DNA of 64,000 bases from Collimonas arenae (GTDB taxonomy: Bacteria; Pseudomonadota; Gammaproteobacteria; Burkholderiales; Burkholderiaceae_D): positions 682,001 through 746,000 of the forward strand of contig NZ_CP013233.1 of NCBI RefSeq assembly GCF_001584165.1, written 5' to 3'. Shown here one piece after another: positions 1 through 9,777 of the stretch (position 1 is its first letter; the number at the start of each line of letters is the position of its first letter). Made by a program: the position numbers and the translations under genes. The notes beneath the pieces are model-generated. The model saw only the letters and a list, made by a program, of their open reading frames with translations, ran no database searches and had not been told where the DNA came from.

Positions 1-1292
1 CCGAGGACGCCGACATCACGCTGCAGCTGCATCTGGCGATGTGGCCGCATATCGTCGACGACGCCAAGCTGCGCTTCATCTACGAAGAAATCGAAGTACC
101 GACTTCGGTAGTGCTGCAGAAGATCGAGCGCAACGGCGTGCTGATCGATGCCAGCCGACTGGCGACGCAATCGAATGAACTGGGCAAGCGCATGCTGGAA
201 ATCGAACAGCAGGCTTATGACCTGGCAGGGCAACCATTCAACCTGAGTTCGCCGAAGCAGTTGGGTGAAATCCTGTTTGAAAAACTCAAGCTGCCGGTGG
301 TCAAGAAGACGCCGTCCGGATCGCCGTCGACTGATGAAGAAGTGCTGCAGAAACTGGCCGAGGATTACCCGCTGCCGAAGGTGTTGCTCGACTATCGCAG
401 CCTGTCGAAACTGAAATCGACTTACACCGACAAATTGCCGAAGATGGTCAATCAGAATACCGGCCGCGTGCACACAAATTATGCGCAGGCGGTGGCGGTA
501 ACGGGGCGGTTGGCATCGAACGATCCGAACCTGCAGAACATTCCGATCCGCACTGCTGAAGGGCGACGTATTCGTGAAGCGTTCGTAGCGCCAGAAGGTA
601 GCGTGATCGTGTCGGCCGACTATTCGCAGATCGAGTTGCGCATCATGGCGCACATTTCCGGCGATGAAAACATGCTGCGCGCGTTTGCCGAAGGCGTCGA
701 CATTCACCGTGCCACTGCCGCCGAAATCTTCGGTACGCCAGCGGCGGAAGTCACTAGCGAGCAGCGGCGTTATGCCAAGGTCATCAACTTCGGTTTGATC
801 TATGGCATGAGCGCCTTCGGCCTGGCTGGCAACCTTGGCATCGAACGCGCCGCGGCGCAGATGTACATCGAAAAATATTTCATGCGCTTTGCCGGCGTCA
901 AGCAATTCATGGATGAGACGCGGGTGCAGGCCAAGGCGCAAGGCTATGTCGAAACCGTGTTCGGACGCCGCTTGTGGCTGCCGGAAATCAATTCCCCGAA
1001 CGGCCAGCGCCGCCAGGGCGCCGAGCGTGCGGCAATCAACGCGCCAATGCAAGGCACTGCTGCTGACCTCATCAAATTGTCGATGATCGCGGTGCAAAAC
1101 TGGATTGAAACAGACCGGTTAAAATCCAAGATGATCATGCAGGTGCACGATGAGCTTGTGCTGGAGGTGCCGCAGGACGAGTTGGAGCTGGTGCGCGTAA
1201 AGCTGCCGCAACTGATGGCCGGCGTGGCTGAGCTGCGGGTGCCGCTGATTGCGGAAGTGGGAGTCGGGAAGAATTGGGATGAAGCGCATTGA
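1..1292 (+). CDS. polA: DNA polymerase I, C-terminal part (5' end outside window)
   Basis: Partial gene: the frame is already open at base 3 and continues in from the left edge, so the 5'-nuclease domain and most of the proofreading domain are missing. What remains is the Klenow polymerase domain, which fills gaps in repair and replaces Okazaki primers. Family A motifs are visible in order: motif A ([10 protein letters not shown], near 615-645), motif B ([14 protein letters not shown], near 762-805) and motif C ([11 protein letters not shown], near 1138-1170) with its catalytic His-Asp. The end GKNWDEAH is typical of PolA C-termini. The frame is intact to the stop. Confidence 0.97.
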   Translation, partial: EDADITLQLHLAMWPHIVDDAKLRFIYEEIEVPTSVVLQKIERNGVLIDASRLATQSNELGKRMLEIEQQAYDLAGQPFNLSSPKQLGEILFEKLKLPVVKKTPSGSPSTDEEVLQKLAEDYPLPKVLLDYRSLSKLKSTYTDKLPKMVNQNTGRVHTNYAQAVAVTGRLASNDPNLQNIPIRTAEGRRIREAFVAPEGSVIVSADYSQIELRIMAHISGDENMLRAFAEGVDIHRATAAEIFGTPAAEVTSEQRRYAKVINFGLIYGMSAFGLAGNLGIERAAAQMYIEKYFMRFAGVKQFMDETRVQAKAQGYVETVFGRRLWLPEINSPNGQRRQGAERAAINAPMQGTAADLIKLSMIAVQNWIETDRLKSKMIMQVHDELVLEVPQDELELVRVKLPQLMAGVAELRVPLIAEVGVGKNWDEAH

Positions 1293-1342
1293 TGGTGATG
1301 TGCAAATCGATCGTTGATAGTCAATTTTGAAGGAGAGCTTAG

Positions 1343-2227
1343 ATGCCGAATTTAGAAGAGGATTTCGATAGTCTGGTAGCGAAAACCAGCTTGTCAGGCG
1401 AGGTGGATCGCCGCACCTTCCTGAAGACGACACTGGGCACCGGGTTTGCCGCTGCGGTGATGCCGGTTACCGCGCAGACCGTAATCAAGACCGATGCGGT
1501 CGGTCTCACCGCCGGGGCGCTCGAAATCCAGCAGAATGGCCTCAGTGTGCCGATCTATCGTGCGCAGCCAGAGGGAAAAACCAATCTGCCCGTGGTGCTG
1601 GTGATTTCCGAAATTTTCGGTGTGCACGAACACATTGCCGATATTGCGCGACGTTTTGCCAAACTGGGTTACCTGGCGATTGCTCCGGATTTGTTCATTC
1701 GCCAGGGCAATCCGGCGGCTTTTGCATCGATTCCCGAGTTGTATAAAAACGTGATTTCGAAAGTGCCGGACGATCAGGTGATGGGGGATATCGATGCCTG
1801 CGTCGCCTGGGCCAAGGAAAATGGCGGCAACGTCGACAAGCTGGCGATCACCGGCTTCTGCTGGGGCGGCCGTATTACGTGGCTGTATGCCAGCCATAAT
1901 CCGAAGGTGAAGGTGGCCGCAGCATGGTATGGCGGCCTGGTCGGCGAGCGCAACGAGCTGACGCCCAAACAACCGGTCGACATCGCACCGACCCTGAAAG
2001 TGCCGGTGCTTGGCCTGTATGGTGGCAAGGATCAGGGGATTACCCAGGAACATGTGGCGCAAATGAAAGAGGCGCTGGCCAAGGGCAGCAGTAAGTCAGA
2101 ATTTGTCGTGTATCCGAATTCCGGCCACGCATTTAATGCCGATTACCGGCCCAGCTACGTTGAAGCGGACGCCAAGGACGGGTGGAAGCGGGTTTTGGCC
2201 TGGTTCAGGGCGCATGGCGTGAGCTGA
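1343..2227 (+). CDS. dienelactone hydrolase family protein with Tat-like signal
   Basis: An alpha/beta hydrolase of the dienelactone hydrolase family, 294 residues. The Cys nucleophile lies in GFCWGG, with the family Glu in SEIFGVHEH, Asp in GGKDQGI and His in NSGHAF. Unlike the classical cytoplasmic enzyme of chlorocatechol breakdown, it carries an N-terminal extension with DRRTFLKTT followed by a hydrophobic Ala/Gly stretch and AQT, which looks like a twin-arginine export signal (inference). The start is supported by AGGAGAG about 7 bases upstream. No aromatic degradation genes are nearby, so the substrate cannot be told; such proteins are often annotated carboxymethylenebutenolidase. Confidence 0.88.
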   Translation: MPNLEEDFDSLVAKTSLSGEVDRRTFLKTTLGTGFAAAVMPVTAQTVIKTDAVGLTAGALEIQQNGLSVPIYRAQPEGKTNLPVVLVISEIFGVHEHIADIARRFAKLGYLAIAPDLFIRQGNPAAFASIPELYKNVISKVPDDQVMGDIDACVAWAKENGGNVDKLAITGFCWGGRITWLYASHNPKVKVAAAWYGGLVGERNELTPKQPVDIAPTLKVPVLGLYGGKDQGITQEHVAQMKEALAKGSSKSEFVVYPNSGHAFNADYRPSYVEADAKDGWKRVLAWFRAHGVS

Positions 2228-2324
2228 TGTGACGCGATGGGCGGGGGCTTCGTAGCGCATGGTGCCGCGAGGCTTTTCAGCCCCTGAAGGCGGCGCGTGA
2301 GTTCGCTGCTGCCAAAAGTAAAAT

Positions 2325-3179
2325 TTGCCCAATTGCAGCAGGTGTGCTTTAATTTGCAACATTGTTGCATCTAACATCTGTTTGCTGGGGCCAAAAATTA
2401 ATTCCACACTTGTTTCAATTCTCCTGGCGACTACAATCGCCGGCCTCTTCAGTATTACCGCCGCTGCTATTTTCTCGTTCGCTTTGCTGTCCAAGATGGT
2501 TGAGCGCATGGTCAGTTTGTCGGTCGGCATCATGCTGGCGACGTCACTATTACACGCGCTGCCGGAGGCGTTCGAATCGAATGCGGACAGCCATACGCTG
2601 TTCGCAGTGCTGCTGGGCGGTTTGCTGGCTTTCTTCGTGCTGGAAAAATTTGCCATCCTGCGCCACTCCCATCATCACGAAGAAGATGGGCATGGGCATC
2701 ATCACGGACATGACAAGAAAGAAGCGGGCAAGGCCGGCTGGATGATCCTGGTCGGCGATGGCCTGCATAATTTCACCGACGGGATCCTGATCGCCGCAGC
2801 CTTCCTGGCCGATCCTCATCTGGGTTTGATTACCGGCCTGGCGATCATCGTGCATGAAATCCCGCAGGAAATCGGCGACTTCATCGTGCTGCTGAATGCC
2901 GGCTTTTCGCGTACGCGTGCCTATGTGTATAACCTGATCTGCAGCCTGATGGCGGTGGCCGGCGGCTTGCTGGGTTACTTTACGCTGGAGCGCGGCATGG
3001 AATGGATTCCCTACGTGCTGGTGTTTGCTTCATCGGGATTCATCTATATCGCAGTCAGCGACCTGATGCCGCAGATGCAGCGCCGCGCCACGTTGCGCGA
3101 AACCATTCCGCAGATACTGCTGATTGGAGCCGGGGTGGCGATTGTGCTGTTCCTGACCCGCCACGCACATCATCATTAA
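2325..3179 (+). CDS. ZIP family metal transporter
   Basis: An inner-membrane divalent metal (zinc or iron) importer of the ZIP family. Several hydrophobic segments flank a His-rich cytoplasmic loop (HSHHHEEDGHGHHHGH, near 2668-2715). The family metal-site helices are present as DGLHNFTDG and HEIPQEIGDF, and the C-terminus ends in a HAHHH cluster. The start is uncertain. The longest frame begins with TTG at 2325 and gives about 25 residues that do not look like ZIP sequence; the first membrane segment (STLVSILLATT) begins near 2403. Another in-frame TTG lies at 2382, and no good ribosome site precedes any candidate. Confidence 0.9.
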   Translation: MPNCSRCALICNIVASNICLLGPKINSTLVSILLATTIAGLFSITAAAIFSFALLSKMVERMVSLSVGIMLATSLLHALPEAFESNADSHTLFAVLLGGLLAFFVLEKFAILRHSHHHEEDGHGHHHGHDKKEAGKAGWMILVGDGLHNFTDGILIAAAFLADPHLGLITGLAIIVHEIPQEIGDFIVLLNAGFSRTRAYVYNLICSLMAVAGGLLGYFTLERGMEWIPYVLVFASSGFIYIAVSDLMPQMQRRATLRETIPQILLIGAGVAIVLFLTRHAHHH

Positions 3180-3253
3180 ATCCCGGCGTTAGCCACGGCA
3201 TAACGCATAGTGCAAGCAGGAAGTTCTGCTCGCGCTATACGCCACAACGCCGT
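3180..3253. terminator. imperfect hairpin between convergent genes
   Basis: The 74 bases between the convergent ZIP and sulfurtransferase genes hold an imperfect inverted repeat (GCATAGTGCAAGCAGG near 3204 against TGCTCGCGCTATACGC near 3227). It may end transcription from one or both sides, but no long U-tract follows it. Confidence 0.35.
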
Positions 3254-4119
3254 TCAGGCACCTTTGGCCATCGGCCGCGTTGGGTCCGAACACCATTCGC
3301 TCCATGAGCCCGGATAGAGCGCTGCACCGTGCAGGCCGGCGATTTCCAGCGCCAGCAGGTTGTGGCAAGCTGTCACGCCTGAACCGCATTGCATGACTGC
3401 CGCTTGCGGCTCGCTGATCAGGGCGCCGAATTCCTCATGCAATTGATGCCCCGACTTGAAACGGCCGTCAGCTTGCAGGTTGTCCTTGAAGAAGCGGTTC
3501 TTGGCGCCGGGAATATGGCCGCCGACCGGATCGATGGTTTCATTTTCGCCGCGAAAGCGATCCGGTGCGCGGGCGTCGATCACGGTCCGTCTTGGGCTGG
3601 TCAGGTTGATCAGCACGTCATGGGCATCGACGCTGCTGGTCAGCGGCGCCTTGGCGCTGATGTTGCCGGGTGTTGGTGTCGGCTCGGCCGTGGTCAGAGT
3701 TTGTCCCTCAGCCTGCCAGGCGGCGAGGCCGCCGTCCAGTACGGCTACCGAATCGTGGCCGATCCAGCGCAACAGCCACCAAAGGCGCGCGGCATACATG
3801 CCGCCGTGGCGTCGTAGGCCACGACTTGCGTGTCGTCGCTGATGCCCCAACTGCGTAGCGTTGCCACCAGCGCGTCCTTTTCGGGCAGCGGATGGCGGCC
3901 TTTGAAGCTGCCGTCGGCTGCTTGTTTGGCGCCGGACAGGTCGCGGTCCAGGTTGGCAAAACGGGCTCCGGCAATGTGGCCGGCGGCATACGCCGCCCGG
4001 CCCGCGCCCGGATCCATCAAATCATGGCGGCAATCGACGATGACCCAATTCGGGTTGTGCGCGTTCGGCAACAGATTGGCTGCCGAAATCAGCGTCTTGA
4101 AGGGATGTGCTTGGGTCAT
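3254..4119 (-). pseudogene. sseA: thiosulfate/3-mercaptopyruvate sulfurtransferase (frameshifted)
   Basis: A two-domain rhodanese that transfers sulfane sulfur from 3-mercaptopyruvate or thiosulfate to thiols or cyanide. The N-terminal domain reads MTQAHPFKTLISAANLL through VVAYDA. The C-terminal domain has the active-site loop MQCGSGVTAC with its Cys; CGSGVT matches the mercaptopyruvate type. The frame breaks at about 3801-3808. One added base restores DATGGMYAARLWW, the expected link between domains. Start at 4119 is supported by AAGAGGAAA just upstream. Probably a consensus deletion rather than a dead gene; full length would be about 288 residues, normal for the family. Confidence 0.88.
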
Positions 4120-4174
4120 GGCTTTCCTCTTGTTTGTAGGTTGATCAGATGCTGCGATAGCGTGGAAAACCGCA

Positions 4175-5086
4175 CTAGACGAGTGGTTTCTCCGCCCGCA
4201 GCGGCGTCTGTGGACGCGCCTGCCTTTGATTATAAAACGTTGCCAGCAAACCGCCGACAAGGATTACCGCCGTGCCCGTCCAGCCGCGCCAGCCGAGCTG
4301 ATCTTGCCAAATGAGAATCCCCCAGACGCTGGAAAAGACGATGCCGGTGTATTGCAGGTTGGCTGTCAGTAGCGGATTGCCGAGCCGATACGCGCGCGTC
4401 ATGGCCATCTGCGCCAGGGTGGCCGACAGGCTCAGGGTGACCAGCAACGCTACGCCTTGCACGTTGTGTGCATGCCAGAACGGTATGCCGCCGCCGGGCA
4501 GCAGTAAGCAGCAGACCAGGCCGGCAATCGCGCTGGTTGTCGAAAAATAAAAGACGACCCGATATTCCGGCTCGCCCAGCTTTCCCAGGTGACGCACCTG
4601 CAGGTAGGCAACTGCCGAGATCAGGCCGGACGCCAGTGCAATCAAACCGCCCAGGGTTTGGTTCTGATCGAATGAAGGTTGCAGCAGCAACATCACGCCG
4701 ATGAAACTGATCAGGATGGTGGCGGCCATGCCCCAATCGAAGCGGGTATTGCCGCGCCACCAGGCGGCGCCGAACAATATTGCCGCCAGCCAGATCGAGG
4801 AAGTGTAGTTGAGGGTAGTGGCGGTAGCGACCGGCAGCAGGCTGAACGAATAGAACCAAAGCGACAGTGCAATCACGCCGATCACTCCGCGCCACACGTG
4901 CTGGCGCGGCATCGGCGTCTTCAGTGTGCCGCCCTTGACAAGGATCAGGGCGATGATGAACAGCATGCCGATCAGGCCGCGGCTGAGGACAATTTCCCAG
5001 ATGGAATAATGATCGGAGGCGAGTTTGACGCAGACACCCATGATAGAAAACATGAGGCTGGCGAGGAGCATCCAGAGGGATTGCAT
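4175..5086 (-). CDS. EamA/DMT family transporter
   Basis: A 303-residue inner-membrane protein of the drug/metabolite transporter superfamily, with ten predicted hydrophobic segments arranged as two EamA repeats (the first starts MQSLWMLLASLMFSIMGVCVKL, the second near LGGLIALASGLISAV). Such proteins export or exchange metabolites, and the substrate cannot be predicted. It lies 55 bases upstream of, and on the same strand as, the sulfurtransferase, so the two may be cotranscribed. The Rieske gene upstream is separated by a strong terminator. Confidence 0.88.
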   Translation of the reverse strand: MQSLWMLLASLMFSIMGVCVKLASDHYSIWEIVLSRGLIGMLFIIALILVKGGTLKTPMPRQHVWRGVIGVIALSLWFYSFSLLPVATATTLNYTSSIWLAAILFGAAWWRGNTRFDWGMAATILISFIGVMLLLQPSFDQNQTLGGLIALASGLISAVAYLQVRHLGKLGEPEYRVVFYFSTTSAIAGLVCCLLLPGGGIPFWHAHNVQGVALLVTLSLSATLAQMAMTRAYRLGNPLLTANLQYTGIVFSSVWGILIWQDQLGWRGWTGTAVILVGGLLATFYNQRQARPQTPLRAEKPLV

Positions 5087-5170
5087 GAAATGAGGGGCGA
5101 GGGCCTGTTAGCAGCGAATCCGTTATTCTGACCGATTCCACGGGCGTTGCCTGTTTTGTGTCGCAAATAA

Positions 5171-5219
5171 TGAAAAAGGCCGGGGTTGATTCGCTTGATC
5201 AAGCGAATCAACCCCGGCC
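5171..5219 (-). terminator. intrinsic terminator of the Rieske oxygenase gene
   Basis: Bases 5178-5219 form a perfect 42-base palindrome (arms from GGCCGGGGTTGATTCGCTT, centre GATC). On the minus strand it is followed directly by a run of five T. It lies 25 bases after the stop of the minus-strand gene above it. The perfect symmetry is longer than an ordinary terminator needs. Confidence 0.85.
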
Positions 5220-5243
5220 CAAGTACGGCGATTGCATGCAGTG

Positions 5244-6347
5244 TTACAGTAGGCCGGCCTGATTGCGATACCACTCGTGGAAGTGCTGCATGCCGTCTTC
5301 CATTGGCGATTGGTAAGGACCTACTTCGCTGACGCCGCGCTCCATCAGGATGCGTCGTCCGGCATCCATGCGCAGTGCAATTTCGTCATCTTCGACGCAG
5401 GTTTCCATGTAGGCGGCGCGTTCCGCTTCCACCATTTCGCGCTCAAATAATGCAATCTCTTCCGGATAATAGAATTCGACCACGTTGGTGGTCTTCTGCG
5501 GGCCGCGCGGCCACAGCGTCGATACCACCAAGACGTGCGGATACCACTCGACCATGATGTTCGGGTACAGCGTCAGCCAGATCGCGCCGAATTTCGGTGC
5601 CTGGCCATTGTTGAATTTGAGAACCTGTTCCTGCCACTTGCGGTAGGTTGGCGAACCGGATTTTGCCAATCCGTGGTTGACGCCAACTGTCTGCACGCTA
5701 TAGTCCTTGCCAAATTGCCATTGCAGGTCGTCGCAGCTGACGAAGCTGCCCAAGCCTGGGTGGAACGGCTCGACGTGATAGTCCTCCAGGTAGACCTCAA
5801 TGAAGGTCTTCCAGTTGTAGTCGCACTCATGCACTTCGACGTGGTCGAACAGATAGCCGCTGAAATCCAGGTCCTTGGCAACGCCGAGCTGCGCCAGTTT
5901 TTCGCCGACATGGAAAGCGTTCTGCTCGAACAGCAGGCCATTCCAGCTTTGCAGCGGTGTCTTGGCCAGGTTCATGCACGGCGTCTCACCGAAATGCGGT
6001 GCGCCGATCAATTCGCCTTTCAAGTCATACGTCCAGCGGTGCAGCGGGCAGACGATGTTGCGGGCATTGCCGCGGCCATCGAACATCTTGGCCTGGCGAT
6101 GGCGGCAGACGTTGGAAATCAACTCAATCCCCTGGGGATTGCGTACCAGCATGCGCCCTTCCGCTTCGGATGCGAGCGTGGCGTAATCGCCGACGTTGGG
6201 CACCATCAGTTCATGGCCGACATAGCGTGGACCATCCTGGAAGAGTTGCTGGATTTCGCGCTTTAAAAGCGCTTCGTCAAAATAGACGTTGACTGGAAGT
6301 TGCGCATCGGAGCGCGCGAGCTTGGTAATAGAAGCCAGATCGGACAT
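5244..6347 (-). CDS. Rieske non-haem iron oxygenase, alpha subunit type
   Basis: A 367-residue ring-hydroxylating oxygenase-like protein. The [2Fe-2S] Rieske ligands are C81-x-H83 and C100-x2-H103. The mononuclear iron site shows H191 and H196 in EDYHVEPFHPG, after an NWKTFIE segment. No ferredoxin, reductase or beta subunit gene is near, so it must borrow electron donors and its substrate is unknown. It diverges from xseB-ispA-dxs. I recall a Rieske gene beside these genes in other Burkholderiales. The ATG at 6347 follows GGAGGG with almost no spacing, so start efficiency or choice is open. Confidence 0.88.
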   Translation of the reverse strand: MSDLASITKLARSDAQLPVNVYFDEALLKREIQQLFQDGPRYVGHELMVPNVGDYATLASEAEGRMLVRNPQGIELISNVCRHRQAKMFDGRGNARNIVCPLHRWTYDLKGELIGAPHFGETPCMNLAKTPLQSWNGLLFEQNAFHVGEKLAQLGVAKDLDFSGYLFDHVEVHECDYNWKTFIEVYLEDYHVEPFHPGLGSFVSCDDLQWQFGKDYSVQTVGVNHGLAKSGSPTYRKWQEQVLKFNNGQAPKFGAIWLTLYPNIMVEWYPHVLVVSTLWPRGPQKTTNVVEFYYPEEIALFEREMVEAERAAYMETCVEDDEIALRMDAGRRILMERGVSEVGPYQSPMEDGMQHFHEWYRNQAGLL

Positions 6348-6581
6348 CCCTCCACCCCCAAATGTGTTGTATCAACCTAAGAGAGAAAGAATCCGCAAAA
6401 ACCTGTGTTCAAATAATATGAAACGGAAATTTTGGACAGAACCGGGGATTATCCCATAAAAATTCGGAAAAGGGCGCTGTTTTGGGCTGCTGATAGCCTA
6501 TTTATCCAGATTTACTGCTCGAAATTCAACGAGTTACACATGTTTGCTCTAAAATAGCGGACTAAACTATTTACATCCACT

Positions 6582-6848
6582 ATGCCAAAAAATCCGATTT
6601 CCACCAGCACTCCGGCTTCGTTCGAGCAGGCAATGGCCGAACTGGAGCAACTGGTTGCCCAGATGGAAGCTGGCGAGTTGCCGCTGGAAGCCTCTGTCGC
6701 TGCCTATAAACGAGGATCGGAGCTGGTCAAGTTTTGCTCTTTGCAACTCGACAAGGTCGACAGCCAGGTCAAGGTACTGGAAGGCGACATGCTCAAGCCG
6801 TTCGCCGGCGAAGCTCTTAAAGACCACAGCAGCGGAGCCGACGAATGA
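6582..6848 (+). CDS. xseB: exodeoxyribonuclease VII small subunit
   Basis: An 88-residue protein of the XseB family, the small subunit that binds XseA to form the single-strand exonuclease VII. The family core SFEQAMAELEQLVAQMEAG and LPLEASVAAYKRG are intact (near residues 13-45). It overlaps ispA by four bases (ATGA), so the two are translationally coupled, as in many proteobacteria. It is probably the first gene of an xseB-ispA-dxs transcript; an AT-rich stretch with a TAAAAT-like -10 lies about 30 bases upstream. Confidence 0.96.
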   Translation: MPKNPISTSTPASFEQAMAELEQLVAQMEAGELPLEASVAAYKRGSELVKFCSLQLDKVDSQVKVLEGDMLKPFAGEALKDHSSGADE

Positions 6849-7777
6849 CGGCGGCTGTTCAGCTAACCAAGCAGGGGCAAGACCAAGTGCAGCCTTTCGC
6901 TGAATGGATGCGGCAGGTGCAGGCCGACATGGAGTCTGCCCTGGGTCGTTTCCTGCCAACGGAAACAACGACACCAGCGAAGCTCCACCAGGCCATGCGC
7001 TATGCGGCACTGGATGGCGGCAAACGAGTGCGGCCATTGCTGGCATTTGCCGCGGGGGAACTATTTTCGGCGCCAGCTGCTGTCGTGCAACGCGCTGCCG
7101 CGGCGGTTGAAATGATTCACGCCTATTCGCTGGTCCACGACGATATGCCCTGCATGGATGACGACGCCTTGCGCCGCGGCAAGCCGACAGTGCACGTGCA
7201 ATACGACGAAGCGACTGCCTTGCTGGTCGGCGATGCCCTGCAGGCTCAGGCATTCGTGGTGCTGGCTGCTGCTGATGAGGGCATCGACGCGGCGCGCCAG
7301 ATCGTCATGCTGCGCTTGCTGGCGCTGGCGTCCGGTTCGCTCGGCATGTGCGGCGGGCAAGCCATCGACCTGGCCAGCGTCGGCCTGAATCTGTCGCTGG
7401 CAGAGCTGGAACAGATGCACAAATTGAAAACCGGCGCCTTGCTGCGCGCGTCGGTCTTGCTTGGCGCCTGGAGCGGCAAGGTGTTGTCGCAAGAAGAAGT
7501 CGCCGCGTTGGAAGCCTATGGCGCGGCCATCGGCCTGGCGTTCCAGGTAGTCGACGATATCCTTGATGCGACCGCGGATTCTGCTACGCTGGGTAAAACC
7601 GCGGGCAAGGACGCCGCCGACAACAAGCCGACTTACGTTTCGATCCTGGGTTTGCCGGAATCGCAGGCGCTGGCGGAAAAATTGCGCAACGACGCCCACG
7701 AGGCGCTTGCGATCTTTGGTGACAAGGCACGACGCTTGCGCGAGCTGGCGGATCTGATCGTGCAGCGGAAAGCTTAG
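6845..7777 (+). CDS. ispA: (2E,6E)-farnesyl diphosphate synthase
   Basis: Condenses IPP with DMAPP and then GPP to give farnesyl diphosphate, the precursor of ubiquinone side chains, undecaprenyl phosphate and hopanoids. The 310 residues contain the first aspartate-rich motif DDMPCMDDD, the second DDILD, and the DGGKRVRP substrate-binding segment. It overlaps the xseB stop by four bases and sits 8 bases before dxs, which supplies the upstream MEP pathway. Confidence 0.96.
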   Translation: MTAAVQLTKQGQDQVQPFAEWMRQVQADMESALGRFLPTETTTPAKLHQAMRYAALDGGKRVRPLLAFAAGELFSAPAAVVQRAAAAVEMIHAYSLVHDDMPCMDDDALRRGKPTVHVQYDEATALLVGDALQAQAFVVLAAADEGIDAARQIVMLRLLALASGSLGMCGGQAIDLASVGLNLSLAELEQMHKLKTGALLRASVLLGAWSGKVLSQEEVAALEAYGAAIGLAFQVVDDILDATADSATLGKTAGKDAADNKPTYVSILGLPESQALAEKLRNDAHEALAIFGDKARRLRELADLIVQRKA

Positions 7778-7785
7778 TAGGGCAT

Positions 7786-9657
7786 ATGGAAATTCTCAAT
7801 ACAATAGACAGCCCGGCAGATTTGCGAAAACTGACACGGGCGCAACTCATACCGTTAGCCGACGAGCTGCGCGAATTCGTCATCGAATCCGTATCGCAGA
7901 CCGGCGGCCATCTGTCGTCCAACCTGGGCACGGTGGAACTGACGATTGCGCTGCATTACGTGTTCAACACGCCGGAAGACCGGATCGTCTGGGACGTCGG
8001 CCATCAAACCTATCCGCACAAGATACTGACCGGTCGCCGCGATCGCATGAATACACTGCGTCAGCTCGACGGCATTTCCGGTTTTCCGCGCCGTAGCGAA
8101 AGTGAATACGACACCTTCGGCACCGCCCACTCGTCGACGTCGATCTCGGCCGTGCTGGGCATGGCCCTGGCCGCCAAGACCAAGGGCGAGACCGACCGCC
8201 ACGCGATTGCCGTGATCGGCGATGGCGCGATGACCGCAGGCATGGTGTTCGAAGCCATGAACAACGCCGGCGTCTATGACGACATCAACATGCTGGTGAT
8301 CCTGAACGACAACGATATGTCGATCTCGCCGCCGGTGGGCGCTTTGAACCGCTACCTGGCGCGCCTGATGTCGGGGCAGTTCTACGCGCAGGCCAAGAAT
8401 GTCGGCAAGTCGATCCTGCCGGCGCCGATGCGACAGCTGGCCAAGCGTTTTGAAGAACACGCCAAAGGCATGGTAGTGCCTGCCACCATGTTTGAAGAAT
8501 TCGGTTTCAATTACATCGGTCCGATAGACGGTCATGATCTGGAATCGCTGATCCCGACGCTGCAAAACCTGAAGAACCTGAAAGGCCCACAATTTCTGCA
8601 CGTGGTGACCAAGAAGGGCCAGGGTTACAAGCTGGCGGAAGCCGATCCAGTGCTGTATCACGGCCCGGGCAAGTTCAATCCGGCGGAAGGCATCAAACCG
8701 GCCGCCGTCAGCAAGATGACTTACACCCAGGTGTTTGGTGACTGGCTGTGCGACACGGCGGCGCAGGACGATAAATTGATCGGCATCACGCCGGCGATGT
8801 CCGGCGGCTCCGGCCTGGATACGTTCGCCAAGCGTTTTCCGCAACGCTTCTACGACGTCGGCATCGCCGAGCAGCATGCAGTCACCTTCGCCGCCGGCCT
8901 GGCTTGCGAAGGCCTGAAACCGGTGGTGGCAATTTACTCGACCTTTCTGCAGCGTGCCTACGATCAGTTGATCCATGACGTAGCGCTGCAAAACCTGGAC
9001 GTGACGTTTGCGCTTGATCGTTCCGGCCTGGTTGGTGCGGATGGCGCAACCCATGCCGGCAATTACGACATGGCCTACCTGCGTTGCATTCCGAACATGG
9101 TGGTGATGGCCGCCTCCGACGAGAACGAATGCCGGCAGATGCTGACTACCGCTTATCAGTATAACGGCCCGGCCGCAGTGCGTTATCCGCGCGGCAGCGG
9201 CACCGGCGCGGCTGTTGATCCGGCGCTGACGGTTCTGCCGCTGGGTAAGGGGGAGATCAAGCGCAAAGGTCACAATGTTGCGATCCTGGCCTTCGGCTCG
9301 CTGCTGGCGCCTAGCATTGCCGCCGGCGAATTGCTGGACGCCACGGTGGTCAACATGCGTTTCATCAAGCCGCTGGACGTCGAGCTGGTGCTGGAACTGG
9401 CCGCCAGCCACGATGCGCTGGTTACGGTGGAAGAAGGTTGCATCATGGGCGGCGCCGGCGCCGCCGTGGCGGAAGCATTGGCTGCCGCAGGATGTGTCAA
9501 GCCGCTCTTGAATCTCGGCCTGCCGGACCGATTTATCGATCATGGCGACGCCAACCTGCTGTTGGCGCAGTGCGGCCTGAATGCCGAAGGCATCGCAGCT
9601 TCGATACGTCAGCGCTTTGGCAAAGATCAGCCGCGCCTAGTCGTTAACCAAAATTAA
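7786..9657 (+). CDS. dxs: 1-deoxy-D-xylulose-5-phosphate synthase
   Basis: Thiamine-diphosphate enzyme that joins pyruvate and glyceraldehyde 3-phosphate in the first step of the MEP isoprenoid pathway. It has 623 residues, normal length. The ThDP/Mg motif is [18 protein letters not shown] with [12 protein letters not shown]. The transketolase-like middle domain shows [15 protein letters not shown] and the C-terminal domain [13 protein letters not shown]. It is directly downstream of ispA, so supply and use of C5 units are co-regulated. The frame is intact throughout. Confidence 0.98.
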   Translation: MEILNTIDSPADLRKLTRAQLIPLADELREFVIESVSQTGGHLSSNLGTVELTIALHYVFNTPEDRIVWDVGHQTYPHKILTGRRDRMNTLRQLDGISGFPRRSESEYDTFGTAHSSTSISAVLGMALAAKTKGETDRHAIAVIGDGAMTAGMVFEAMNNAGVYDDINMLVILNDNDMSISPPVGALNRYLARLMSGQFYAQAKNVGKSILPAPMRQLAKRFEEHAKGMVVPATMFEEFGFNYIGPIDGHDLESLIPTLQNLKNLKGPQFLHVVTKKGQGYKLAEADPVLYHGPGKFNPAEGIKPAAVSKMTYTQVFGDWLCDTAAQDDKLIGITPAMSGGSGLDTFAKRFPQRFYDVGIAEQHAVTFAAGLACEGLKPVVAIYSTFLQRAYDQLIHDVALQNLDVTFALDRSGLVGADGATHAGNYDMAYLRCIPNMVVMAASDENECRQMLTTAYQYNGPAAVRYPRGSGTGAAVDPALTVLPLGKGEIKRKGHNVAILAFGSLLAPSIAAGELLDATVVNMRFIKPLDVELVLELAASHDALVTVEEGCIMGGAGAAVAEALAAAGCVKPLLNLGLPDRFIDHGDANLLLAQCGLNAEGIAASIRQRFGKDQPRLVVNQN

Positions 9658-9676
9658 TAGAAGCAAAATCAATACA

Positions 9677-9750
9677 GTAGGGTGGGCATGCAATGCCCAC
9701 GCGGTAGCAGCCAATTGGCGTCCGCGTGGGCACGATGTGCCCACCCTACG
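9677..9750. repeat. REP-like pair of inverted GTAGGGTGGGC units
   Basis: Two copies of an approximately 28-base palindromic unit in inverted orientation: GTAGGGTGGGCATGCAATGC at 9677 and its inverted partner ending GTGCCCACCCTAC at 9749. Each unit can fold on its own (GTGGGCAT/ATGCCCAC) and the pair can form a larger stem. Related single units occur at 40589 and 48939. The pair sits in the dxs-folE2 gap, partly where an over-long folE2 start would otherwise be placed. Confidence 0.8.
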
Positions 9751-9777
9751 TTCTTTCACTCTAAGGCTCAGCATTTC

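Noticed and set aside
7855..9543. Long open frame on the minus strand opposite dxs
   Set aside because: It mirrors the codon pattern of dxs, has no recognisable domain and no ribosome site; a typical antisense shadow in GC-rich DNA.
9682..9777. Upstream extension of folE2
   Set aside because: It would translate the REP-like repeat, and the ATG at 9778 matches the usual FolE2 start.
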